A stretch of DNA of 45,874 nucleotides, from NCBI GenBank assembly GCA_050248795.1, contig JBFWRS010000030.1, positions 1 through 45,874 on the forward strand, written 5' to 3'. This DNA comes from CAZTDU01 sp050248795 (GTDB lineage Bacteria; Pseudomonadota; Gammaproteobacteria; Burkholderiales; SG8-39). A program made the position numbers and the translations under genes. Positions 36,357-43,557 of this stretch are shown in pieces (positions within the stretch are counted from its first letter, which is position 1; each line of letters opens with the position of its first letter). The notes under the pieces are model-generated. The model had not been told where the DNA came from. It saw nothing but the letters and a program-made list of their open reading frames with translations, and did no database searches.

Positions 36357-37213
36357 GGAAATCTCCTCGTCGTGTCGCCGTCCTGCGCGCGCATCTCGCC
36401 TTCGATGCGATCGCCCTTCAGCGTCCCCTGGAAGCGGATGCCCCAGGACCTGTCGCCTATCCTGCCGCTGCCGACCCAGATGACGTCGTTGCCCAGCAGG
36501 CCGGTGCCGCGTATCAGCACCTCGCCGCCGCCGGCGCGGGCGTCGACGTCCAGCTGCTGGTGCTTCTGCGCCACGTCGAACTGCCAGCGGCCGCCGAACG
36601 CCGGGAACTCGGACACCCAGCGGCCGCGAAGGTTCGCCGGCACGATCCACAGCATCACCTTGGAGCGGCCGACCGGGCCGATCAGCTTGTCCGGCGAGCG
36701 CAGCTCCACGGTTTCGTCGGGCTGCCAGTCGCCGAGGTCGTAGTCGTGGGAAACGATGCGCGCGCCGGGCTTGAGCATGGACATGAGCCGCGGCCGCAGT
36801 TTCATGTTCACGTCGGGCAGGAGGTACATCGTGACCACGCTCGCCTTCGAGAGGTCGGTGTCGAACAGGTCCTGCACCTCGAACCTCGCGCGCCCGGCGA
36901 CGCCGGCGCGGCGCGCATTCTCGCGCGCCAGCCGGACCAGGCTCGGATCGATATCCACGCCGAGGCCGCTTGCGCCGCGCCGCGCCGATTCGATGACGAT
37001 GCGCCCGTCGCCAGAGCCGAGGTCGATGACGTATTCACCCGCCTGCGGATTGCCCAGGCGCAGCATGCGCTCGACGACTTCGACCGGCGTCGGCACATAG
37101 GGCGTGGTGCCGTCGTCGTATGCCCAGCTCTGCGCCGACGCACCGGCCGCAGACAACATTAGTGCCGTCAAGGCGGCGTCGAGGAACCTGCGTCGGCTAA
37201 AATGCGCGTTCAT
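36332..37213 (-). CDS. Class I SAM-methyltransferase domain protein with a Tat signal peptide
   Basis: This 293-aa protein starts with FSRRRFLDAALTALMLSAAGASA, which fits a twin-arginine signal (S-R-R-x-F-L) with cleavage near residue 27. Residues about 40-190 form a methyltransferase domain with motif I VIDLGSGDGR (62-71) and GVDIDPS as the acidic ribose-binding strand. The last 90 residues look like a small beta domain (LDVDARAGGGEVLIRG, GIRFQGTLKGDRIEG). A SAM-dependent enzyme in the periplasm is unusual because SAM is not expected there. The chosen ATG at 37213 matches the signal; ATGs slightly upstream would lengthen the n-region. It overlaps the permease gene. Confidence 0.78.
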   Translation of the reverse strand: MNAHFSRRRFLDAALTALMLSAAGASAQSWAYDDGTTPYVPTPVEVVERMLRLGNPQAGEYVIDLGSGDGRIVIESARRGASGLGVDIDPSLVRLARENARRAGVAGRARFEVQDLFDTDLSKASVVTMYLLPDVNMKLRPRLMSMLKPGARIVSHDYDLGDWQPDETVELRSPDKLIGPVGRSKVMLWIVPANLRGRWVSEFPAFGGRWQFDVAQKHQQLDVDARAGGGEVLIRGTGLLGNDVIWVGSGRIGDRSWGIRFQGTLKGDRIEGEMRAQDGDTTRRFPWQATRSP

Positions 37214-37246
37214 TCCGGCGGGCATTCTCGCAGAAATCGGCTTTCC

Positions 37247-37321
37247 CTCCCCGTAGTTCAATGGATAGAACGAGCGCCTCCTAAGCGCTAGATTCCGGTT
37301 CGATTCCGGACGGGGGGACCA
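37247..37321 (+). tRNA. tRNA-Arg (anticodon CCU), CCA encoded
   Basis: The cloverleaf can be folded by hand: acceptor CTCCCCG/CGGGGGG with one T-G wobble, D stem GTTC/GAAC, anticodon stem AGCGC/GCGCT with loop CTCCTAA, T stem TCCGG/CCGGA with loop TTCGATT, and an encoded 3' CCA. The anticodon is CCT at 37280-37282, reading AGG. It begins 33 bases after the start of the Tat-methyltransferase gene, on the opposite strand. No integrase or direct repeat marks this tRNA as an attachment site. Confidence 0.93.
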
Positions 37322-37340
37322 GCGCTGTCGCTGCCGGCGC

Positions 37341-37362
37341 CCGCGCCGTCACGCCGGCGCGG
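37341..37362. terminator. GC-rich hairpin between tRNA-Arg and the rhodanese gene
   Basis: CCGCGCC at 37341-37347 can pair with GGCGCGG at 37356-37362 over an 8-base loop. It overlaps the stop codon of the rhodanese gene on the minus strand and lies 20 bases downstream of the tRNA on the plus strand. No T-run follows on either strand, so intrinsic termination would be weak. Confidence 0.3.
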
Positions 37363-39532
37363 TATTGAACTTCAGGTAGTCCTCGCGCTTGAGCTGCTCC
37401 ACCAGGTTCACTTCCCAGGTCAGGTACTGCTGCATCGCCTCCTCGACGCCGACGTTGCGGTCGTAGGGCCGGTACCAGACGTCCTCGGTGGCGGTCAGCA
37501 GCTTCGGGTCACTGTCGCCCTGCGCCGGCTCGGTGCCGAGCTTGTCGTGGTTCCACGCGGCGTTGCCGCCTTCGAGGTAGCGCGCGTTGGCGTAGCCGAG
37601 CGCGATCGCGTCCTGCGCGGCATAACGCGCGAGCCTGCCGGTGGAATCGGTGAACACGAGCTGCGCGGCCTTGTCGAAGCGCTGCAGGCAGTAGGCGAGG
37701 CGCGAGCGGATCGCGTACCACGCGCCGGGGATGCGGCCCTTGCGGTACTTCAGGCTCTCGCCGACATCGATGACCTCGACGGTGCCAAGAGCGGCTTTCA
37801 GCGCGGCAGGCGCGACGCCGGGGGCGGTAAGCGCGGCTTCGCCCAGCGCCGCCGCACGCGGCTTGCCGGTTTCCAGCTTGCCCTTGAGGCCGTCCTTCAG
37901 CACGAAGACGTCGTTCCAGCCCATCTGCTTCAGCCAGTGTGCCGTCATCACCGCCTGCACCGCATCGCGATCGACCAGCACCAACTGCGCGAAGCGCACC
38001 GGCGCATAGACGTCGGTGGCCTGTACCAGCTGGCCGCCCGGCGCGTTCACCGAGCCGGCGCGGCGCCCGGCCGCGTACTCCTCGGGCAGGCGCACGTCGA
38101 ACATGTAGGTGGTGCGGGTGGTGTCGCGCTGCAGTTCCGCGAGCCGGGCTTCATCGATGAACTCGATCCGGAAGCGGGCAGCGACTTCGCGCGCCAGCGC
38201 CTGCGCCTTCGCCAGCGCCTCGCCCTGCGGTTCGGGTGCCAGGTTCGTCTCGCCGCGCGCCACCTGCAGGCCGGACAGGTGCCAGCCCATGGTGCCGTTC
38301 TTCAGCGCCACCACCTTGTTGGGGATGCCGGCATTGCGCAGGCTCTGCGCGCCGATGATCGAGCGTGTGCGGCCGGCGCAGTTCACCACCACCGTGGTGT
38401 CGGGCGACTTCACCAGCCCGGGCACGCGGTACACCAGTTCCGCGCCCGGGCAGTCCATCGCCCCCGGGATGCTCATCATGCGGTACTCGTCCATCGGCCT
38501 GGAATCGAAAACGACGATGTCGCGGCCCTCGTCCTGCCAGGACTTCAGCACCTTGGCGTCGACGTGCGGCGTTTCGTTCGCGTGCTCGACCACCTCGCCG
38601 AACGCCTTCGAAGGCACGTTCATGCCGGAGAACAGCTCGTAGCCCGCATCGCCCCAGGCCTTGACGCCGCCCTTCAGCACCGCGAGGTTCAGGTAGCCAT
38701 GCGTGCGCAGCACGCCCGCCGCCTTCTGCGCCAGGCCGTCGTCGTCATCGACCAGCACCACGCGCACGTCCCTGCGCGGCAGCAGCGCCGGGATCCTCAG
38801 CTCCAGCTGCGACAAGGACACGTTGGACGCCACCAGCAGGTGCGAGCGCGCGAACACGCCGCCCTCGCGCACGTCGAGCAGCGCCAGTTCGTCGCCATCG
38901 GCGAGCATGGCGCGCAGTCCGGCCGGGCTGATGCAGGGCGAATACAGTTCAGGCACCGCCATGAAGCGCTTGAGCGGCCCGCCGGAAGCGTCCGGGAAGT
39001 ACACCCGCTCAGGCAGGTGCGCGAGGCTGCGGCCATACAGGTGCAGGTGCAGCGTCGAGCTGCCGCTTTTCACTTCGATGGTGTGGAAATCGTCCGGCAG
39101 GAAGGCCACCGCGTTGCCGCGCTGGCAGGTCAGTTCCCAGCGCTTCTCTATGCTGCCCGCGCCGGGTTTCGAGCGGTCGTCCACGCGCTCGTAGGCGACG
39201 TTGTGCTCTTCACCCCGGACGCCGGAGATCGCCGCCCACGTGGTGTGGTTGTGCGGCGGTTGCGACTTGCCGCCGGCGCCTGCCGATGCGTACAGCGCGT
39301 AGCGCAGGCCGGCGTCGACGGACAACTCATAGATGCCGCCGTGCTTGCCCGGCGGTATCGGGAACGAATCCGCCGGATACAGCTCGGTCTTCGACGCGAG
39401 TTCTACGAGCACCGGCTTGATCTTCTCGAGCTGCTCGCGCGTGACGTCGGGCGTGGGCGCGATCTCGCGCACCTTCGCCATCGCGGCGCGCACTGCGTCG
39501 TGGCGCGCCTGCATGATTTCGGTGTTCTGCAT
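37349..39532 (-). CDS. Thiol-dioxygenase-like cupin fused to four rhodanese domains
   Basis: This 727-aa protein has an N-terminal cupin (about 1-185) with the three-histidine iron site of cysteine dioxygenases: H94-x-H96 (PPHNHTTW) and H150 (PDDFHTIEV). Y166 lies at the place of the catalytic tyrosine, and the cysteine crosslinked in mammalian enzymes is absent, as in bacterial ones. Four rhodanese-like domains follow (about 195-300, 320-425, 455-555 and 575-670). Only the second has a catalytic cysteine, C385 in VVNCAGRTRS. The equivalent loops of the others are acidic (VDDDDG, VDRDAV, FTDSTG). It is a likely sulfur-metabolism enzyme that oxidises a thiol and handles sulfane sulfur. The start at 39532 is 36 bp from the divergent MaoC gene. 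Confidence 0.85.
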   Translation of the reverse strand: MQNTEIMQARHDAVRAAMAKVREIAPTPDVTREQLEKIKPVLVELASKTELYPADSFPIPPGKHGGIYELSVDAGLRYALYASAGAGGKSQPPHNHTTWAAISGVRGEEHNVAYERVDDRSKPGAGSIEKRWELTCQRGNAVAFLPDDFHTIEVKSGSSTLHLHLYGRSLAHLPERVYFPDASGGPLKRFMAVPELYSPCISPAGLRAMLADGDELALLDVREGGVFARSHLLVASNVSLSQLELRIPALLPRRDVRVVLVDDDDGLAQKAAGVLRTHGYLNLAVLKGGVKAWGDAGYELFSGMNVPSKAFGEVVEHANETPHVDAKVLKSWQDEGRDIVVFDSRPMDEYRMMSIPGAMDCPGAELVYRVPGLVKSPDTTVVVNCAGRTRSIIGAQSLRNAGIPNKVVALKNGTMGWHLSGLQVARGETNLAPEPQGEALAKAQALAREVAARFRIEFIDEARLAELQRDTTRTTYMFDVRLPEEYAAGRRAGSVNAPGGQLVQATDVYAPVRFAQLVLVDRDAVQAVMTAHWLKQMGWNDVFVLKDGLKGKLETGKPRAAALGEAALTAPGVAPAALKAALGTVEVIDVGESLKYRKGRIPGAWYAIRSRLAYCLQRFDKAAQLVFTDSTGRLARYAAQDAIALGYANARYLEGGNAAWNHDKLGTEPAQGDSDPKLLTATEDVWYRPYDRNVGVEEAMQQYLTWEVNLVEQLKREDYLKFNTAPA

Positions 39533-39543
39533 GGGGTCTCCGC

Positions 39544-39549
39544 TAGAAT
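39544..39549 (+). promoter_or_regulatory. Possible -10 element of the MaoC-family gene
   Basis: TAGAAT lies 20 bases before the ATG at 39569, with a strong GAGGGGG ribosome site between (39557-39563). No recognisable -35 was found 16-18 bp upstream, inside the divergent gene. The complete divergent gap is only 36 bp, so promoter elements of both genes must lie partly within each other's coding starts. Confidence 0.35.
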
Positions 39550-39568
39550 CCGTCCCGAGGGGGACACG

Positions 39569-40018
39569 ATGGTATTTCACGGCAAATGGTACGACGAAAC
39601 CGAGGTCGGAATGCGCTTCGGTACCCGCCTTACGGTCACCGAAACGCACCTCGTACTGGGCTCGGGCATGTTCGGCGACTTCAATCCGCTGCACGTCGAC
39701 GAGGAATTTGCGAAACAGTCGATGTTCGGCTCGCGCATCCTGCACGGCCCCTTCACCAGCGCGCTGGTCGCCGCGCCGGTAGGCATGTTCTTCGCCGGCA
39801 CTGCGATCGCCTACCTGGAGCACGCCTGCCGCTTCAAGGCGCCGGTGCGCGCCGGCGACACGCTGGCGACGCAATGGACCGTCACCGATCGCCTCGACAA
39901 GCCCAAACACAAGGGCGGCATCGTCGTGATGCGCTGCGAAACGACGAACCAGCATGGCGAAACGGCCGTCGAGGCCGACGGCAAGATCCTGGTCGCGTCG
40001 CGACCCGCCGCGGCCTGA
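39569..40018 (+). CDS. MaoC-like hot-dog-fold dehydratase family protein
   Basis: This 149-aa protein carries the (R)-hydratase signature GDFNPLHVDEEFA (D and H being catalytic in the family) and the SRILHGPFTSALVA segment, which are the standard MaoC motifs. Such proteins hydrate enoyl-CoA or act on related thioesters. The gene is divergent from the cupin-rhodanese gene and convergent with an acyl-CoA synthetase, 7 bases apart. GAGGGGG precedes the ATG. The substrate is probably an acyl-CoA, but the chain length is unknown. Confidence 0.87.
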   Translation: MVFHGKWYDETEVGMRFGTRLTVTETHLVLGSGMFGDFNPLHVDEEFAKQSMFGSRILHGPFTSALVAAPVGMFFAGTAIAYLEHACRFKAPVRAGDTLATQWTVTDRLDKPKHKGGIVVMRCETTNQHGETAVEADGKILVASRPAAA

Positions 40019-40025
40019 AGGCGGC

Positions 40026-41663
40026 CTACGCCGGCTTCGCTTCCTCGCGCTTGCGCAGTTCCTTGCGCTGCACCTTGCCGGTGGTGGTCATCGGCAACTG
40101 GTCGATGAATTCGATTTCCTTCGGGTACTCGTACGGCGCGAGCCGGCCGCGCACGTGCGCGCGGATCTCGTCTTCCAACGCTGCGGACGCCTGCTGCCCC
40201 GGCTGCAGCACGATGAAGGCCTTGATGATCGCGCCGCGGGTCGCGTCCGGCTTGCCGATCACCGCGGCGTTCGCCACCGCCGGGTGGCGTACCAGGCAAC
40301 TCTCGATCTCCGCCGGGCCGATGCGGTAGCCGGCGCTCTTGATGACGTCGTCCGAGCGGCCCTGGTACCAGATGTAGCCATCCTCGTCCATGCGGCCCTG
40401 GTCGCCGGTGCAGCCCCAGTCGCCGATGAACTTGTCGCGCGTGGCGTCCGGGTTCTTCCAGTACTCGAGGAAGAACACCGGGTCGGGCGCACCGTGCACG
40501 TCGGTGCGGCGCACCGCGATCTCGCCGAGTTCGCCGCGCGGCGCCTCGCTGCCGTCCTCGCGCAGGATCGCTACCGTATGGCCGGGATACGGCCGGCCGA
40601 TCGAACCCGGCTTCACCGGCCACGCCGCCTGGCAATTGCCGACGACGTAGTTGATCTCGGTCTGGCCGAACATTTCGTTGATGGTGACGCCCAGATGTTC
40701 GCGTGCCCAGTCGATCACGGTCACGCCGACCGATTCCCCGGCGCTCATCACCGAGCGCAGGTCGAGCCGGTACTTCGCGCGCGGCGCGGGAACTGCCTTC
40801 ATCATCAGCTTCAGCGCGGTGGGAAAAAGGAACGTGTTGCGCACGCCGTAGCGCGCCAGCAGGTCGCAGGCACGCTCCGGGTCGAACTTGCCGCGATAGC
40901 CGAGGATGGGAAGCCCGAACGCCCAGGTCGGCAACAGCGCATCGAACAGTCCGCCGGCCCATGCCCAGTCGGCCGGCGACCAGAACATGTCGCCGCGCTG
41001 CGGGAAGAAATCGTGCGAATGCACGAATCCCGAAAGGTTGCCGATGATCGAACGGTGGGCCTCGAGCGCGCCCTTGGGCGCGCCGGTGGTGCCGCTGGTG
41101 TAGATGATGATCGCCGGGTCGTCGGCCGAGGTATCGACGCAGGCGTAGTCGCTGGACGCGCGCGCAAGCAGCGCGTCCCAGTCGTGCACGCCGGATTCCC
41201 GCGCGCCGCCAGCGCCGATGACGTGGCGCAGGTGGCCGAGACGATCGCGGATCGCAGCCAGGTTCGGCAGCGTGGACGGCTCGACGATCGCCACCGACGC
41301 CCCGGCGTGCTCCATGCGGTATTCGAGCGCGTCGGGCCCGAACAGGTGCGACAGCGGCAGCGCGACCGCGCCCATCTGGAAGATCGCCATGTAGGCGATC
41401 GCGCTCTCGGGCCGTTGCGGCAGGATCAGCGCGACGCGCTCGCCGCGCTTCACGCCCAGCGCGGCGAGCGCGTTCGACAGCCGGTTCGCCTGCTGCTGGA
41501 TGTCCCAGAACGAGTACGCCGCCTTCGCGCCCGATTCGTCCTCCCAGTACAGCGCGAAGCGCGAGCGATCCGATGCCCATTGGTCGCAGCAGGCCTGCGC
41601 GATGTTGTAGCGTGCCGGCACCTCCCAGCGGTAGCCCCGGTACAGCGCGTCGTAGCGGTCCAT
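40026..41663 (-). CDS. AMP-dependent acyl-CoA synthetase/ligase
   Basis: This 545-aa adenylate-forming enzyme has the P-loop IIYTSGTTGAPKGALE at about residue 185. MFGQTEINYV is the A5 region, GDQGRMDEDGYIWYQGRSDDVIKSAGYRIGP covers A7/A8, and the terminal TTTGKVQRKELR contains the catalytic lysine (A10). It looks like a medium-chain or aryl acyl-CoA ligase, with PLSHLFGPDALEYR early on as in acetyl/propionyl-type ligases. The substrate is not assignable. The start at 41663 is 67 bp from the divergent NUDIX gene. It ends 7 bases from MaoC. Confidence 0.88.
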   Translation of the reverse strand: MDRYDALYRGYRWEVPARYNIAQACCDQWASDRSRFALYWEDESGAKAAYSFWDIQQQANRLSNALAALGVKRGERVALILPQRPESAIAYMAIFQMGAVALPLSHLFGPDALEYRMEHAGASVAIVEPSTLPNLAAIRDRLGHLRHVIGAGGARESGVHDWDALLARASSDYACVDTSADDPAIIIYTSGTTGAPKGALEAHRSIIGNLSGFVHSHDFFPQRGDMFWSPADWAWAGGLFDALLPTWAFGLPILGYRGKFDPERACDLLARYGVRNTFLFPTALKLMMKAVPAPRAKYRLDLRSVMSAGESVGVTVIDWAREHLGVTINEMFGQTEINYVVGNCQAAWPVKPGSIGRPYPGHTVAILREDGSEAPRGELGEIAVRRTDVHGAPDPVFFLEYWKNPDATRDKFIGDWGCTGDQGRMDEDGYIWYQGRSDDVIKSAGYRIGPAEIESCLVRHPAVANAAVIGKPDATRGAIIKAFIVLQPGQQASAALEDEIRAHVRGRLAPYEYPKEIEFIDQLPMTTTGKVQRKELRKREEAKPA

Positions 41664-41730
41664 GGTGCGGCGATTATCGCCCGATCGCGCCACTGCCGCG
41701 GCCGGACGGTTTGTTACCATCGATGCCATC

Positions 41731-42264
41731 GTGAGGTACTGCTCGAGTTGCGCCGCTCCGGTCTCGCTGCGCGTCCCGCCGGGGGATTCGCTGCCGCGCT
41801 TCGTCTGCGACCAGTGCGGCGACATCCACTACCAGAACCCGCGCCTGGTCGTCGGCACGCTGCCGGAATTCGAAGGCCGGCTGCTGCTGTGCCGGCGTGC
41901 GATCGAACCGCGCTACGGCTACTGGACGCTGCCCGCCGGCTACATGGAAAACGGCGAAGGCACCGCCGACGCAGCGCTGCGCGAGACGCGCGAGGAGGCC
42001 GGCGCCAACATCGAACTGGGGGCCCCGTTCGCGCTGATCTCGATTCCGCACGTCAACCAGGTGCATCTGTTCTACCGCGCCAAGCTGCTCGATCTCTCGT
42101 TCCAGCCGGGAGATGAGTCGCTGGAAGTGGCGCTGTTCGACGAGGAGCGCCTGCCGTGGAAGGAACTTGCGTTCCGCACCGTGTCGATGACGCTGAAGTA
42201 CTTCGTCGAAGACCGCCGCACCGGTAACTTCGGCTTTCACGCCGCGGACGTCGCGAAGTCCTAG
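41731..42264 (+). CDS. NUDIX hydrolase with N-terminal zinc ribbon
   Basis: This 177-aa protein has a zinc-ribbon at the start (C4-x2-C7, C26-x2-C29) and a NUDIX box GYMENGEGTADAALRETREE with the AGANI extension (G-x5-E-x7-R-E-x2-E-E-x-G). The pair recalls NudC/NADH pyrophosphatases, but it lacks the long N-terminal part and the SQPWPFPxS motif. The GTG at 41731 is the first reasonable start; no Shine-Dalgarno is visible. TACCAT at 41715-41720 could be a -10, again very close to the start. Its end is 7 bases from the convergent ammonium transporter gene. Confidence 0.85.
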   Translation: MRYCSSCAAPVSLRVPPGDSLPRFVCDQCGDIHYQNPRLVVGTLPEFEGRLLLCRRAIEPRYGYWTLPAGYMENGEGTADAALRETREEAGANIELGAPFALISIPHVNQVHLFYRAKLLDLSFQPGDESLEVALFDEERLPWKELAFRTVSMTLKYFVEDRRTGNFGFHAADVAKS

Positions 42265-42271
42265 GCCGTTT

Positions 42272-43483
42272 TCAGTGCTGGGGGCGTCCCGGGCCGGCAT
42301 CCGGGGTGGCGGAAATCTTGTGAATCGACAGGTCGGCGCCGATGAACTCGGCTTCCTCGTCCAGGCGCAGCCCGGTCGTCGCCTTCAGCGTGCCATAGAC
42401 GATAGCGCCGCCGACGACGGCAACGAGGATGCCGAGCACGGTCCCGGCAAGCTGCGACATGAAGCTCACCCCGCCCAGGCCGCCCAGCGCCTTCAGGCCG
42501 AAGATGCCGCAGGCGATGCCGCCCCACGCGCCGCACAGGCCGTGCAGCGGCCAGACGCCGAGCACGTCGTCGATCTTCCAGCGGTTCTGGGCGATGGTGA
42601 ACAGGCGCGTGAAGAGGACGCCGGCCACTGCGCCGACGACGAAACTGCCCGCCGGGTGCATCACGTCGGACCCCGCGCACACCGCCACCAACCCGGCAAG
42701 CGGTCCGTTGTGCACGAAACCCGGGTCATTCCTTCCGGAGACCAGCGCGGCCAGCGTGCCGCCGGCCATCGCCATCAGGGAATTGACCGCGACGAGACCG
42801 CTGATCTTGTCGATGGTCTGCGCGGACATGACGTTGAAGCCGAACCATCCTACAGCGAGGATCCAGGCGCCCAGCGCGAGGAACGGGATAGACGACGGCG
42901 GGTATGCGACCGGGCGCCCGTCCTTGCCATAGCGGCCCCGACGCGGACCCAGCAGCAGCACGGCAACCAGCGCGATCCAGCCTCCCACCGCATGGACGAC
43001 GATCGATCCCGCGAAATCGTGGAACTCGGCGCCGAACGCCGATTTCATCCACGCCTGGATGCCGAACGCCTGGTTCCACGCGATGCCCTCGAAAAAGGGG
43101 TACACGAGCGCGACGATCACGACCGTCGCGGCAAGTTGCGGGCCGAAGCGCGCGCGCTCGGCGATGCCGCCCGAAATGATCGCCGGCACCGCCGCCGCGA
43201 AGGTCAGCAGGAAGAAGAACTTCACCAGCTCGTAGCCATTCTTCTGCGCCAGCGCTTCTGCGCCGGTGAAGAACGAGACGCCGTACGCGATGCCGAAGCC
43301 GATGCAGAAGTACGCCACGGTGGAGGCGGAAAAATCGACCAGGATCTTTACCAGCGCATTGACCTGGTTCTTGGAACGCACGGTGCCCAGTTCCAGGAAG
43401 GCAAAGCCGGAGTGCATGGCAAGCACCATGATCCCCCCCAGCAGGATGAACAACGTGTCCGAGCCTGTCTTGAGCGTCTCCAT
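42272..43483 (-). CDS. amtB: Ammonium transporter, Amt/AmtB family
   Basis: This 403-aa protein has eleven predicted helices. The twin-histidine pore is present as H164 (VVHAVGGW) and H314 (WPLHGLCG). The ammonium-binding aspartate of E. coli AmtB corresponds to D156 in FHDFAGS. A GGGGAGGGGAG ribosome site precedes the ATG at 43483. No signal peptide and no linked glnK gene are present, unlike the usual glnK-amtB operon, so PII control would have to come from elsewhere. The long ORF upstream of this start would begin inside the divergent gene region and is not needed. Confidence 0.93.
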   Translation of the reverse strand: METLKTGSDTLFILLGGIMVLAMHSGFAFLELGTVRSKNQVNALVKILVDFSASTVAYFCIGFGIAYGVSFFTGAEALAQKNGYELVKFFFLLTFAAAVPAIISGGIAERARFGPQLAATVVIVALVYPFFEGIAWNQAFGIQAWMKSAFGAEFHDFAGSIVVHAVGGWIALVAVLLLGPRRGRYGKDGRPVAYPPSSIPFLALGAWILAVGWFGFNVMSAQTIDKISGLVAVNSLMAMAGGTLAALVSGRNDPGFVHNGPLAGLVAVCAGSDVMHPAGSFVVGAVAGVLFTRLFTIAQNRWKIDDVLGVWPLHGLCGAWGGIACGIFGLKALGGLGGVSFMSQLAGTVLGILVAVVGGAIVYGTLKATTGLRLDEEAEFIGADLSIHKISATPDAGPGRPQH

Positions 43484-43514
43484 CTCCCCTCCCCCTTGTC
43501 CCCGGAAACATTGT

Positions 43515-43531
43515 TGCACAGCTTTGGTGCG
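43515..43531. promoter_or_regulatory. Possible NtrC-type dyad in the amtB / Rieske divergent region
   Basis: TGCACAGCTTTGGTGCG is a 17-base site with GCAC and GTGC half-sites separated by 7 bases; it fits the GCAC-N7-GTGC arrangement of NtrC boxes. It is 32 bp upstream of the amtB start. I found no convincing sigma54 GG-N10-GC promoter in the 74-bp gap, so the site could also be fortuitous or a repressor dyad. Confidence 0.4.
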
Positions 43532-43551
43532 CGACTTTCGTTCGCTACAAT
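43524..43551 (+). promoter_or_regulatory. Putative promoter of the Rieske-protein gene
   Basis: TTGGTG (43524-43529) and TACAAT (43546-43551) are separated by 16 bp. The -10 ends six bases before the ATG at 43558, so the transcript may start at the first codon. The upstream TGCAC...GTGC dyad overlaps the -35 box, so a protein bound there would compete with polymerase. Confidence 0.45.
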
Positions 43552-43557
43552 CCGCCC

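Noticed and set aside
37247..37321. tRNA-Arg as a phage or island attachment site
   Set aside because: No integrase, no repeat of the tRNA 3' end nearby, and housekeeping-type genes on both sides.
37547..39568. Long plus-strand upstream extension of the MaoC ORF (823 aa in total)
   Set aside because: The extension is the antisense of the rhodanese gene. The real MaoC start is the ATG at 39569, with a strong GAGGGGG site.
43484..43557. sigma54 promoter for amtB
   Set aside because: No GG-N10-GC pair with the right spacing; the closest match is one base too long and lacks the TTGC half.
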